A model generated the notes under the pieces. That model made no database searches. It saw nothing but the letters and a program-made list of their open reading frames with translations, and was not told the origin of the DNA. Shown here piece by piece: positions 1-8,018 of a DNA stretch of 64,000 nucleotides; position 1 is the stretch's first letter, and every line of letters begins with the position of its first letter. The stretch spans positions 36,137-100,136 of the forward strand of contig JALEJP010000061.1 of assembly GCA_022769625.1 (NCBI GenBank), in the 5' to 3' direction. The DNA is from Lachnospiraceae bacterium. GTDB taxonomy: Bacteria; Bacillota; Clostridia; Lachnospirales; Lachnospiraceae. Both the position numbers and the translations under genes were made by a program.

Positions 1-1
1 A

Positions 2-406
2 AAATCTGAAGTATACAGCCGGATCACCGGTTACTATCGTCCCGTTCAGAACTGGAATGATGGAAAAACGGAGGAATACAAGAACCGTAAGCTGTATGAT
101 GTGGATCATTCCTGCATGAAAAAGGTGAAGACCAGTCTTGTGACCGTCCGTAAAGAGGATGTGGAAATCAAGCCGGTTGAGAGTGTAAAATATTTATTTA
201 CCACAAAGACCTGTCCGAACTGCAAGATTGCAAAGGAAATTTTAAAGGGTGAGGATTATCAGATCATCGATGCAGAAGAAAATCAGGAGCTTGTGAAAAA
301 ATATGGTATTATGCAGGCACCGACTCTGGTTGTGACAGACGGGAAAAAAGCAAAGAAATATGTAAATGCGTCCAATATCAAGAAATATGTGACCACTACA
401 AAGTAG
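2..406 (+). CDS. nrdD: Anaerobic ribonucleoside-triphosphate reductase, C-terminal part (partial)
   Basis: This is the 3' end of a gene that enters from the left edge. The first ~30 residues carry the NrdD glycyl-radical C-terminal region (SRITGYYRPVQNWNDGK), where the Gly in RITGYY is the expected radical site. The last ~75 residues form a separate thioredoxin/glutaredoxin-like domain with a CPNC redox motif and a cis-Pro-like APT segment. Class III enzymes reduce NTPs to dNTPs without oxygen, so this supports an anaerobe. The fused redoxin-like tail could supply reducing equivalents in cis (inference). A terminator hairpin follows directly. Confidence 0.85.
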   Translation, partial: KSEVYSRITGYYRPVQNWNDGKTEEYKNRKLYDVDHSCMKKVKTSLVTVRKEDVEIKPVESVKYLFTTKTCPNCKIAKEILKGEDYQIIDAEENQELVKKYGIMQAPTLVVTDGKKAKKYVNASNIKKYVTTTK

Positions 407-429
407 AACGCAGACACATGTAATCAGAA

Positions 430-476
430 AGGAGCAGCCGGGTATTTTGTGAAAAATACTGTGCTGCTCCTTTCTT
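430..476 (+). terminator. Intrinsic terminator of nrdD
   Basis: An 8-bp arm GGAGCAGC/GCTGCTCC encloses a second stem (GTATTTTGTGAAAAATAC) and is followed by TTTCTT. It begins about 24 bases after the nrdD stop codon. Confidence 0.75.
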
Positions 477-524
477 GCACCATACATCCGGAGAAAGCGG
501 TCAGCGGCAGGTTCAGAAGATGTG

Positions 525-567
525 CAAAAAAATACCGTATATCATGTCTGCAGCATAATATACGGTA
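525..567 (-). terminator. Terminator of the cold-shock gene
   Basis: The inverted repeat TACCGTATAT/ATATACGGTA lies just past the stop of the minus-strand cold-shock gene. A run of A on the plus strand (526-532) reads as a U-tract on the minus strand. Confidence 0.7.
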
Positions 568-586
568 CTTTTCGTTCAATCTGCAA

Positions 587-787
587 TTAGCATTTAACAA
601 CGTTTGCAGCCTGCATGCCGCGTGCGCCTTCTGTTAAATCATAGGTTACTGCCTGGCCTTCGTCCAGAGACTTGAAGCCTTCACCCTGGATAGCGGAAAA
701 GTGTACAAAAACATCATTTCCATCTTCACCTGTAATGAATCCATAACCTTTTTCTGCGTTGAACCATTTTACTGTACCCTTGTTCAT
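587..787 (-). CDS. cspA: Cold-shock protein, CspA family
   Basis: A 66-residue single cold-shock domain of the usual length. RNP1 (KGYGFIT) and RNP2 (VFVHFSAI) are intact and the N-terminus is the typical [14 protein letters not shown]. These are small OB-fold proteins that bind single-stranded RNA or DNA and melt mRNA structure. It is monocistronic on the minus strand with its own terminator, between nrdD and uppP. Its 5' leader has a small perfect hairpin (820-838) that could take part in the leader-based control common in csp genes (inference). Confidence 0.95.
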   Translation of the reverse strand: MNKGTVKWFNAEKGYGFITGEDGNDVFVHFSAIQGEGFKSLDEGQAVTYDLTEGARGMQAANVVKC

Positions 788-1191
788 GATGGTGCCTCCA
801 TATAATAAATTTGATACGGGTCAGGTTGTGCCTGACCTTATGACATCTGTACAATTAGAAAGTAATATGTCTCATTAGAATGAAAATCATAATCCTTTGC
901 CGCAGATATCATAAATTTGTGGATATTAAAAAAATCCACTAGTTATTACAGATTACATAGGTGTTATTATAATCTCTAATAACTAGTGAATTACTTTTAC
1001 ATCCAATAAATCCCTCACAAACCGTATTATAGATATAACTCGGATAATTGTCAAGCCTTTTCTTAGTTTTGCTGAGATTTCAGACAGCGGAAAGAACAGC
1101 ACTTTTTTCATGTTGTTTTGCCCGGGCATTTCGGTTATACTGTTTACGGAATAATCGTAAATTTAGAGGAAGGATAACAGAGGAGATTGTT
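788..1191. other. Gene-free region between cspA and uppP
   Basis: About 400 AT-rich bases without a convincing gene. It holds the cspA leader, with a perfect 7-bp hairpin GGTCAGG/CCTGACC at 820-838, and a long imperfect palindrome at 933-992. Both promoters should lie here, but I could not fix either one. Confidence 0.6.
933..992. repeat. Long AT-rich inverted repeat
   Basis: The arms 937-955 and 970-988 pair over 19 bp with one mismatch (outer part CACTAGTTATTA/TAATAACTAGTG). Four further bases on each side extend it to about 23 bp with two mismatches. The loop is 14 nt. It has no U-tract, so it is a poor terminator. It could be an operator, a small mobile-repeat relic or a hairpin in a transcript. 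Confidence 0.7.
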
Positions 1192-2019
1192 ATGTTGGAG
1201 ATATTAAAGGCTATTCTTTTTGGAATTGTGGAGGGAATTACCGAGTGGCTGCCCATCAGCAGTACCGGACATATGATTCTTCTGGATGAGTTGATCCGGC
1301 TTGACGTTTCGGAGGCGTTTCGGTCCGTGTTTCTGGTGGTCATCCAACTGGGGGCGATCCTTGCCGTGGTGCTGCTTTACTGGGATCGCCTGTTTCCGTT
1401 TTCTTTTAAAAAAGGAGAAAAACGGATACGGAAGGATGTTTTTTCCATGTGGTTTAAGGTGCTTGCTGCCTGTATCCCGGCGGCCGTTGTAGGTGTTTTG
1501 TTTGATGAAAAAATTGATGAGCTTTTCTACAATTATCAGACGGTTTCTGCAGCACTGATTCTTTTTGGTATTCTGTTTCTGGTGATTGAGAATTATAATA
1601 AAAACAGAACACCAAAGGTCAACCGTATTGCACAGATCACATACCGGGATGCTCTGCTGATCGGGCTGTTTCAGCTGATTGCAGCAATTTTTCCCGGAAC
1701 CTCACGTTCCGGTGCCACGATCCTTGGGGGGATTCTGATCGGTCTGTCACGGACGACGGCGGCAGAGTTTACCTTTTTTCTTGCGGTTCCTGTGATGGCA
1801 GGGGCAAGTCTTCTGAAGCTTGTGAAATTCGGGCTGGCATTTTCCGGTATGGAGATCGTCATTCTGCTGGTCGGAATGGCCGTATCCTTTGTGGTTTCCG
1901 TTGTGGTGATTCGATTTTTGATGAATTACATCCGCAGGCATGACTTTAAAGTCTTTGGCTGGTACCGCATCCTGCTGGGAATCGTGGTGATTCTGTTTTT
2001 TGCCCTGGGAGGGTACTGA
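1192..2019 (+). CDS. uppP: Undecaprenyl-diphosphate phosphatase
   Basis: A 275-residue polytopic membrane protein of the UppP/BacA family, which recycles undecaprenyl pyrophosphate to the monophosphate carrier for cell-wall synthesis. The family signatures are present: EGITEWLPISSTGH at residues 14-27, with the acidic and Ser/His active-site residues, and PGTSRSGAT at about 168-176 with the catalytic Arg. The ATG at 1192 is chosen because AGAGGAG precedes it and the family N-terminus starts there. The frame is open further upstream but has no ribosome binding site. The family is linked to bacitracin tolerance. Confidence 0.95.
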   Translation: MLEILKAILFGIVEGITEWLPISSTGHMILLDELIRLDVSEAFRSVFLVVIQLGAILAVVLLYWDRLFPFSFKKGEKRIRKDVFSMWFKVLAACIPAAVVGVLFDEKIDELFYNYQTVSAALILFGILFLVIENYNKNRTPKVNRIAQITYRDALLIGLFQLIAAIFPGTSRSGATILGGILIGLSRTTAAEFTFFLAVPVMAGASLLKLVKFGLAFSGMEIVILLVGMAVSFVVSVVVIRFLMNYIRRHDFKVFGWYRILLGIVVILFFALGGY

Positions 2020-2093
2020 GACAGGACAGTGACAGACAATGCAGCTGAGTTTGCGGCGGAATGGATTTGAGAAGGGAAAAAGAGGTGAGAAAA

Positions 2094-3443
2094 ATGGAGA
2101 TAAGGCTTCCGGAGAACGTAAAAAAGATCATAGATGTGCTGGAAAGCAATGGATATGAGGGGTATGCGGTGGGCGGCTGTGTGCGTGATTCGATCCTGGG
2201 GCGCAGACCCAATGACTGGGATATCACAACATCGGCTTCTCCTCTGCAGGTGAAGCATCTGTTTCCGAGAACGGTGGATACGGGGATTCAGCACGGAACG
2301 GTGACGGTGCTGATGGGAAAGGAAGGCTATGAGGTCACTACTTACCGCCTGGATGGGGAATATGAGGATGGAAGACATCCGAAAGAGGTTTTGTTTACCT
2401 CCAGTCTGACGGAGGATCTGCGGCGCAGAGATTTTACCATCAATGCCATGGCTTACAATGAAAGCCGGGGTCTGGTGGACGTTTTTGGCGGAAGAGAGGA
2501 TATAAAAAATGGTGTGATACGCTGTGTGGGTGAACCGGAGGAACGCTTTGGAGAAGATGCGCTTCGTATTCTGCGGGCTGTTCGTTTTTCGGCACAGCTT
2601 GGATTTACCGTTGAGGAAAAGACAGCGGAGGCGATCCGGAAGCTTGCCGCAAATCTGAATTATATCAGCGCGGAACGCATCCAGACCGAGCTTGTAAAGC
2701 TGCTTATCTCTCCCCATCCGGATTACCTGAGACTGGCCTGGGAGTATGGCATCACTGCAGTCATTCTTCCGGAATTTGACCGGGCAATGGAGACCGAACA
2801 GAATAATCCCCATCATTGCTGGAATGTGGGGATACACACATTGGAGACACTTAGAAACGTTGAAAATGACAAATGTCTGCGTCTTGCGGCGCTGTTTCAT
2901 GATCTTGGGAAACCGCTTGTGCGCACCACCGATGAACAGGGCGTGGATCATTTTTACGGGCATGCAAAGGTCGGCTGTGAGCTTGCATCCGATATTCTGC
3001 ACAGGCTGAAATTTGATAACGATACGATTCATAAGGTAAAGATTTATGTAAATTATCATGATGTCCGTCCGGAACTGACCGAGAAAAGTGTCCGCAAAGC
3101 GGTAAGCCGCATCGGAGCAGATCATTTTTCACAAATATGGAAGCTCAAAATGGCAGATACTCTGGCACAGAGTCCTGCGTGGCAGCCGGTAAAAAAAGAA
3201 TATCTGTACAGACTTGACGGGATTTATCAGGAAATACGGAAAAAAAAGCAGTGCCTGACGGTCAAGGAGCTTGCGGTAAACGGAAGGGATCTGATTGCAG
3301 ATGGGATGCAGCCGGGCAAAGAACTTGGATACATGCTGAATGCGCTTCTGGAATTTGTACTGGAAAACCCGGACTGCAATGAAAAAGAGACGCTGCTTAT
3401 CCGAAGCAGACAGATAAGAATAAATCATCCCGACGGGATGTGA
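2094..3443 (+). CDS. cca: CCA tRNA nucleotidyltransferase
   Basis: A 449-residue class II CCA-adding enzyme, which repairs or adds the 3' CCA end of tRNA. The N-terminal head shows GGCVRD (27-32) followed by NDWDI with the metal-binding Asp pair (D41/D43), then RRDFTINAMA. An HD domain (LFHDLGKP, H269-D270) follows in the C-terminal half. The ATG at 2094 sits behind AGAGGTGAG and is preferred over an in-frame ATG 33 bases upstream. It lies 74 bases after uppP on the same strand. Confidence 0.93.
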   Translation: MEIRLPENVKKIIDVLESNGYEGYAVGGCVRDSILGRRPNDWDITTSASPLQVKHLFPRTVDTGIQHGTVTVLMGKEGYEVTTYRLDGEYEDGRHPKEVLFTSSLTEDLRRRDFTINAMAYNESRGLVDVFGGREDIKNGVIRCVGEPEERFGEDALRILRAVRFSAQLGFTVEEKTAEAIRKLAANLNYISAERIQTELVKLLISPHPDYLRLAWEYGITAVILPEFDRAMETEQNNPHHCWNVGIHTLETLRNVENDKCLRLAALFHDLGKPLVRTTDEQGVDHFYGHAKVGCELASDILHRLKFDNDTIHKVKIYVNYHDVRPELTEKSVRKAVSRIGADHFSQIWKLKMADTLAQSPAWQPVKKEYLYRLDGIYQEIRKKKQCLTVKELAVNGRDLIADGMQPGKELGYMLNALLEFVLENPDCNEKETLLIRSRQIRINHPDGM

Positions 3444-3551
3444 CTGTCTGGCAAAACAGAAAATGGACTGGAAAGAGCCAGAAGAACTTTCTGTATATTT
3501 CCCCCTGGCTTCTCATAGGATAGAGAAGAAAAGTGATGTGGGGGGATTGGA

Positions 3552-4580
3552 GTGAATGAAAAGGATTTAACAATACTGGAGCAGTACGAACTGCAGGTGA
3601 GAAGCACCAGGCGGGGACGCGGCTCCTTTCTTTGTGAGACGGACAGGGGACTGGTACAGGTGACCGAGTTTTCCGGGTCGAAGGAGCGGCTTTTTTTTCA
3701 GAACCGGGTACTGCATTTTCTGAGGGAACAGGGAAAACGTTCGGATGTCATTCTGGAAAACCGGGAAGGAAATCTGGTCTCCCTGGACCGGTATGGGAAC
3801 GGCTATGTGGTAAAGGAGTGGTTTGCCGGAAGAGAATGTGACACGAAAAGTACAGAGGATATTCTGGCGGCTGTCCGGTATCTGGCCGGACTCCACAAGG
3901 TTCTGCGTCTCCCGGTGCAGCAGGAAACGGAAGTAGTGCAGGAAACACAGAATCCGGATGCCGGTTCCATCAGACGGGATCTGGAATACAGTGCAGAGCC
4001 GTTGACAGATGAGATTGCGCGTCATACCCGGGAACTGAAAAAGATACGGAATTTTGTGCGTGGGCGGAAGAAAAAAGGCGCATTTGAGCTGCGTTTTCTG
4101 GAGGTTTATGATCCATTTATGGAGCAGGCAGAGGAAGTGTGCAGAAGGCTTTCGGATTCCGGGGCTTATGCGCTGTATCGGCAGTGTATCCGGGAACGCA
4201 GGGTCTGCCACGGGGATTACAGCCAGCACAATCTCTTTTTTGACCGGGAGGGTGCGGCAGCGGTTAATTTTGCCAGGTGCTGTTTTGACACACAAATTGT
4301 GGATTTTTACCAGTTTTTCCGGAAAATAATGGAGAAGCAGGGATGGAACCAGAAGCTTGGGATGGAAATGATACATGCTTATCAGTCCGTGCGGCCTTTA
4401 AGCGATGCGGAATTTGAGAATTTCTGTATCCGGCTTGCCTATCCGGAAAAGTTCTGGAAGCTGGCCAATCATTACTTTAACAGCAGGAAAACCTGGATGC
4501 CCCAAAAGAATCTGCAGAAGCTGGAGATCCTGGCTGCCCAGGAAAAAAGGCGGGGAGATTTTGTAAAGTTTCTGCATTAA
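3552..4580 (+). CDS. CotS-like spore coat protein (aminoglycoside phosphotransferase/kinase-like fold)
   Basis: 342 residues with the layout of the CotS/YutH spore-coat kinase-like family. A short N-lobe is followed by a helical insert and HGDYSQHN at residues 220-227, the APH/choline-kinase catalytic-loop pattern HGDxxxxN. In relatives the following metal-binding motif is usually IDFD or similar; here it reads VNFA (238-241), so the expected Asp is Asn239. This may be a pseudokinase, which would suit a structural coat role. The start is GTG at 3552 behind a G-rich stretch. It suggests a spore former (inference). Confidence 0.7.
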   Translation: MNEKDLTILEQYELQVRSTRRGRGSFLCETDRGLVQVTEFSGSKERLFFQNRVLHFLREQGKRSDVILENREGNLVSLDRYGNGYVVKEWFAGRECDTKSTEDILAAVRYLAGLHKVLRLPVQQETEVVQETQNPDAGSIRRDLEYSAEPLTDEIARHTRELKKIRNFVRGRKKKGAFELRFLEVYDPFMEQAEEVCRRLSDSGAYALYRQCIRERRVCHGDYSQHNLFFDREGAAAVNFARCCFDTQIVDFYQFFRKIMEKQGWNQKLGMEMIHAYQSVRPLSDAEFENFCIRLAYPEKFWKLANHYFNSRKTWMPQKNLQKLEILAAQEKRRGDFVKFLH

Positions 4581-4650
4581 CGGTTTATTTTTGCCATTTT
4601 TTATTATATAATAAAGCTACCTATTGATTGAATTTTATGGAGGTAGCGCA

Positions 4651-6384
4651 ATGGATTACAAAAAAGTCTATGAAGAGTGGCTCGCAAATCCATATTTTGA
4701 CGAGGCTACAAAGGCTGAACTGAGAGCCATCTCAGAGGATGAAAAGGAAATTAAAGAGCGTTTCTACGCAGACCTGGAATTTGGTACAGCAGGGCTGCGG
4801 GGAATTATTGGTGCCGGAACAAATCGTATGAATGTTTACACTGTACGTAAGGCAACACAGGGGCTGGCTAATTATATTAAATCTGTGGGAGCACAGGAAA
4901 AAGGCGTGGCAATTGCATACGATTCCAGACGTATGTCACCGGAATTTGCAGATGAAGCAGCGTTGTGTCTGGCTGCAAATGGAATCAAGGCATATGTGTT
5001 CGATGCACTGAGACCGACACCGGAGCTGTCCTTTGCAGTTCGTACTCTGAAATGTACGGCAGGTATCAACATCACAGCAAGCCACAACCCGCCGGAATAT
5101 AACGGATATAAGGTTTACTGGGAGGATGGTGCACAGATTACACCACCCCATGATACCGGTATCATGGCGGAAGTAAAAGCAGTGACGGATTATGCAAACG
5201 TAAAGACCATGAGCAAGGAGGATGCGGTTGCAGCAGGACTTTATGAGGTAATCGGTGCCAATATCGATGATCCGTATATTGAAGCACTGAAAAGCCAGGT
5301 GATTCACTGGGATTCAATCCGGGAAGTAAGCAAGGATCTGAAGATCGTGTATTCTCCTCTGCATGGTACCGGAAATGTACCGGCCAGAAGAGTATTAAAA
5401 GAGCTTGGTTTTGAAAATGTTTACGTTGTAAAAGAGCAGGAGCTTCCGGATGGAGAGTTCCCGACTGTAAGCTACCCGAACCCGGAGGCAGAGGAGGCTT
5501 TTGAGCTTGGCCTTAAGCTTGCAAAGGAAGTTGACGCAGACCTTGTTCTGGCTACGGATCCGGATGCAGACCGTCTGGGTGTACGTGTAAAGGACAAAGA
5601 CGGTGTATATCACACTCTGACAGGAAATATGTCAGGCTGTCTGCTGGAAGAGTATGAGCTGAGCCAGCGGAAAGCGGCTGCCGGCAGCCTTCCGGAGGAT
5701 GGAGCCGTTGTCAGCACCATCGTTACCACAAATATGGCAGGTGCGATTGCGAAATCCTATGGTCTGCGCTTTATTGAAGTACTGACCGGTTTCAAATATA
5801 TCGGTCAGCAGATTCTGGGCTTTGAGAACAGCGGTAAGGGTACCTATCTGTTTGGATTTGAGGAAAGCTACGGCTGTCTGATCGGAACGCATGCAAGAGA
5901 TAAAGACGCGATCGTTGCTACGATGGCATTGTGTGAGGCAGCAGCTTATTATAAGACCCAGGGCAAGACTTTGTGGGATGCCATGATTGACATGTATGAG
6001 AAATATGGCTACTACAAGGATGACATTCAGTCCATCACGCTGAAAGGCATCGAAGGTCTGCAGAAGATTCAGGAAATTCTGGAAACACTGCGCAATGATA
6101 CTCCGGCTGAGATTGCGGGCTATAAGGTTCTGTCAGCAAGAGATTACAAGAAGGACACGGTCAAAAATCTGGAAACCGGCGAGGTTACCGCAACCGGTCT
6201 GCCGTCATCCAATGTTCTGTACTATGACCTGAGCGATGACGCATGGCTGTGTGTAAGACCTTCCGGTACCGAACCAAAGGTTAAATTCTACTACGGCGTA
6301 AAGGGTATTTCTCTGGAGGATGCAGATGCCAGATCTGCGGCGTTCGGTGAAAAGGTTGTCGCTATGATTCAGGCAATGCTGTAA
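4651..6384 (+). CDS. Phosphoglucomutase / phosphomannomutase
   Basis: 577 residues, the usual length of the long Gram-positive PgcA-type alpha-phosphohexomutases, which interconvert hexose-1- and hexose-6-phosphates for cell-wall glycan and glycolipid precursors. Active-site phosphoserine loop TASHNP (Ser144), metal loop DPDADR (from D303), sugar-binding loop GFEESYG and phosphate-binding loop RPSGTEPK are all intact. The ATG at 4651 has GGAGGT eight bases upstream and is preferred over an in-frame codon at 4624. The upstream gap contains a TATAAT-like box. Confidence 0.93.
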   Translation: MDYKKVYEEWLANPYFDEATKAELRAISEDEKEIKERFYADLEFGTAGLRGIIGAGTNRMNVYTVRKATQGLANYIKSVGAQEKGVAIAYDSRRMSPEFADEAALCLAANGIKAYVFDALRPTPELSFAVRTLKCTAGINITASHNPPEYNGYKVYWEDGAQITPPHDTGIMAEVKAVTDYANVKTMSKEDAVAAGLYEVIGANIDDPYIEALKSQVIHWDSIREVSKDLKIVYSPLHGTGNVPARRVLKELGFENVYVVKEQELPDGEFPTVSYPNPEAEEAFELGLKLAKEVDADLVLATDPDADRLGVRVKDKDGVYHTLTGNMSGCLLEEYELSQRKAAAGSLPEDGAVVSTIVTTNMAGAIAKSYGLRFIEVLTGFKYIGQQILGFENSGKGTYLFGFEESYGCLIGTHARDKDAIVATMALCEAAAYYKTQGKTLWDAMIDMYEKYGYYKDDIQSITLKGIEGLQKIQEILETLRNDTPAEIAGYKVLSARDYKKDTVKNLETGEVTATGLPSSNVLYYDLSDDAWLCVRPSGTEPKVKFYYGVKGISLEDADARSAAFGEKVVAMIQAML

Positions 6385-6385
6385 C

Positions 6386-6895
6386 ATGAACCGGATCTAT
6401 AACTTTGAAGATTTCTGTAATATCGTAGGTGCTCTGCGCGATGAAGAGGGTGGATGTCCCTGGGACAGGGAGCAGACCCATGAAAGCCTGAAACCGTGCA
6501 TGGTGAATGAGACAGCGGAAGCAGTGGCTGCGGTGAATCTCTATCATCAGACCGGTGACGGCAGAAATCTCTGTGAGGAGCTGGGGGACATGCTGCTCCA
6601 GGTTGTTCTTCAAAGCCAGATTGCCAAAGAGGAAGGACTGTTTACGATCCAGGATGTGGTACAGGCTGTCAGTGAGAAGATGATCCGCAGACATCCCCAT
6701 GTGTTTGGGGAGGAGAGCATCGCGCTTTCCGGTGAGGTTTTAAAGAACTGGGAAGCGATCAAGAAAAAAGAAAAATCATGTCTGTCAGAAGAGGAAAAAA
6801 AGGCGCAGAAACACGCAGTTTATCTTGCACAACAGGAAATGATAGAACATTTACAGAAATCCCTTGACAAATACGAGGATAGCGATTATAAATAA
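6386..6895 (+). CDS. mazG: MazG family nucleoside triphosphate pyrophosphohydrolase
   Basis: 169 residues with the MazG core: GGCPWDREQTHESLKP, then the acidic cluster NETAEAVAAV and EELGDMLLQVVLQ, which supply the EExxE/ExxD-type Mg2+ ligands. The enzyme hydrolyses NTPs to NMP and PPi as housecleaning. E. coli MazG has two such domains; this one has a single domain plus a lysine-rich tail. It starts two bases after the phosphohexomutase stop, so the two are probably co-transcribed. One ligand position in NETAEAV departs from the strict EExxE pattern and may affect activity. Confidence 0.85.
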   Translation: MNRIYNFEDFCNIVGALRDEEGGCPWDREQTHESLKPCMVNETAEAVAAVNLYHQTGDGRNLCEELGDMLLQVVLQSQIAKEEGLFTIQDVVQAVSEKMIRRHPHVFGEESIALSGEVLKNWEAIKKKEKSCLSEEEKKAQKHAVYLAQQEMIEHLQKSLDKYEDSDYK

Positions 6896-6904
6896 ACATA
6901 GCTG

Positions 6905-7110
6905 ACGGGGCTGTCGCACAGTGTATTGTGAGGTTTGCAAAAACCGGCATACCTGTGCAGCAGCCTCGTTGTACCACGGCATGCAAAGATGCATCTGAGG
7001 GGCATTTCCTGCGTTGCTGTGCATGTGAGAAAAAGTCCACGGGACCTTTTCAAAGTGGATAAAAGGTGGCATCTGATGTGCCCGATAGAAAAAGAGAAGA
7101 GAATCAGAGG
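6905..7110 (+). other. Possibly structured leader upstream of the HU gene
   Basis: No gene is seen in this 200-base gap. It contains nested complementarity: GGGGCTG..CGCACAG near 6908 against CTGTGC..CAGCCTC near 6970, and ACCTTTT/AAAAGGT around 7043-7068. This could be a structured 5' UTR or an unidentified small RNA. I recognise no Rfam family. Confidence 0.25.
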
Positions 7111-7121
7111 AGGAAATGTCC

Positions 7122-7397
7122 ATGAATAAGACAGAATTAATCGCAGCGATCGCTGAGCAGACAGAGTTATCCAGAAAAGATGCAGAGAAAGCGCTGAAAG
7201 CTTTCACAGATATTGTGGCAGAGGAACTGAAGAAAGGTGAAAAGGTTCAGCTGGTTGGTTTTGGTACGTTTGAGGTTTCTGAGAGAGCGGCAAGAGAAGG
7301 CAGAAATCCGCAGAGCGGCGAGCCGATGACGATTGCAGCTTCCAAAGCTCCGAAGTTTAAAGCAGGTAAAGCACTGAAGGATATGATCAATAACTAA
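7122..7397 (+). CDS. hup: HU family DNA-binding protein
   Basis: A 91-residue nucleoid protein of standard HU length ([13 protein letters not shown]..., [22 protein letters not shown] in the beta-arm region, [10 protein letters not shown] at the end). It binds and bends DNA as a dimer. The second ATG, at 7122, is chosen: the GGAGGA motif is about 8 bases before it but only about 2 bases before the ATG at 7116. It is monocistronic with a clear terminator. Confidence 0.95.
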   Translation: MNKTELIAAIAEQTELSRKDAEKALKAFTDIVAEELKKGEKVQLVGFGTFEVSERAAREGRNPQSGEPMTIAASKAPKFKAGKALKDMINN

Positions 7398-7413
7398 GGA
7401 TAGCTGTTCAAGG

Positions 7414-7444
7414 AGCTGCCGCGGATTGTGCGGCGGCTTTTTTT
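7414..7444 (+). terminator. Terminator of the HU gene
   Basis: The GC-rich hairpin AGCTGCCGC/GCGGCGGCT with a 7-base loop is followed by an unbroken T run, 17 bases after the stop codon. Confidence 0.85.
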
Positions 7445-7480
7445 GTTACCTGGGAAATTCCTTCGAATTTCCCAGGTAAC
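7445..7480. repeat. Perfect 16-bp stem with tetraloop
   Basis: GTTACCTGGGAAATTC, loop CTTC, then the exact reverse complement. It is flanked by T's on the left and AAAA on the right, so the stem can extend and could terminate transcription on the minus strand. It is the left part of a composite palindromic stretch that runs to 7571. Confidence 0.8.
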
Positions 7481-7516
7481 AAAAGCACTTCGTGCAAACG
7501 ATGCACAGCTTCGCGC

Positions 7517-7571
7517 GGGTCCCAAAGTCATGCTTTTTCATGCAAGCATGTATTTTATGTCCATTTGTCCC
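7517..7571. repeat. Dispersed palindromic repeat, copy 1
   Basis: An imperfect palindrome of about 55 bases framed by GGGTC and GTCCC, with the core GTCATGCTTTTTCATGCAAG. The same core occurs in reverse orientation at 32687-32740, and the flanks also align at roughly three quarters of positions by eye. It is probably a small non-autonomous repeat scattered through this genome (inference). Confidence 0.7.
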
Positions 7572-7584
7572 TTGACTCATAAAT

Positions 7585-7601
7585 ATTTTGAATATCAAAA
7601 T
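7585..7601. promoter_or_regulatory. FabT-like operator 1
   Basis: The perfect palindrome ATTTTGA-ATA-TCAAAAT lies just upstream of the -35 box of the acpP promoter. It matches the TTTGA-N3-TCAAA form of FabT (MarR family) boxes known from streptococcal fatty-acid genes. The assignment of the regulator is inferred. Confidence 0.6.
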
Positions 7602-7607
7602 TTTATC

Positions 7608-7636
7608 TTGACAAACGATAATTACTGGACTATACT
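7608..7636 (+). promoter_or_regulatory. Promoter of the fatty-acid synthesis operon
   Basis: A consensus -35 box TTGACA (7608-7613), exactly 17 bases of spacer and TATACT (7631-7636). It is about 50 bases upstream of acpP and is the only clear promoter for the ten-gene operon. Confidence 0.85.
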
Positions 7637-7650
7637 TTGAAAGTCAAAAT
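7634..7650. promoter_or_regulatory. FabT-like operator 2
   Basis: ACTTTGA-AAG-TCAAAAT, the same TTTGA-N3-TCAAA pattern as the upstream site. It overlaps the -10 end and the start-site region, so a bound repressor would block initiation (inference). Confidence 0.6.
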
Positions 7651-7686
7651 ATTTGAAAACAAAATCAAAACAAAAGGAGAATACAT

Positions 7687-7920
7687 ATGTTTGAGAAAAT
7701 GAAAGAAATGATCGCAGAGCAGTTAAATTGTGAAGAGGATGGCATCACTATGGAGACTTCCTTTAAAGAGGATCTGGGTGCGGATTCTCTGGATCTGTTT
7801 GAGCTGGTTATGTCCATGGAGGATGAGTTTGGCGTTGAGATTCCTTCAGAAGAGCTGGAGCAGCTGACAACGGTTGGAGCTGTCGTAGAGTATCTGAAGG
7901 GAAAAGGTGTAGAGGCGTAA
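7687..7920 (+). CDS. acpP: Acyl carrier protein
   Basis: A 77-residue acidic helical protein with the phosphopantetheine attachment motif GADSLDLFEL (Ser in DSL). It carries acyl intermediates for FASII. AAAGGAG precedes the ATG. First gene of the fatty-acid operon, directly behind the promoter and the operator-like boxes. Confidence 0.96.
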   Translation: MFEKMKEMIAEQLNCEEDGITMETSFKEDLGADSLDLFELVMSMEDEFGVEIPSEELEQLTTVGAVVEYLKGKGVEA

Positions 7921-8018
7921 AACCGGACGTTGAACGTGTTTCAGAAAAGTACACAGAACGTGTGAACAGTTGCTATGGACAGGGCAGAATAAGCCATTTG
8001 AGATGGAGGAATAGAAAT

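Noticed and set aside
6935..7129. Small gene of 64 codons before HU
   Set aside because: It overlaps the HU start, has no ribosome binding site and encodes a low-complexity product; the stretch is better seen as untranslated.
7428..7640. Small gene of 70 codons between HU and acpP
   Set aside because: It runs through a terminator, a palindromic repeat and the acpP promoter.
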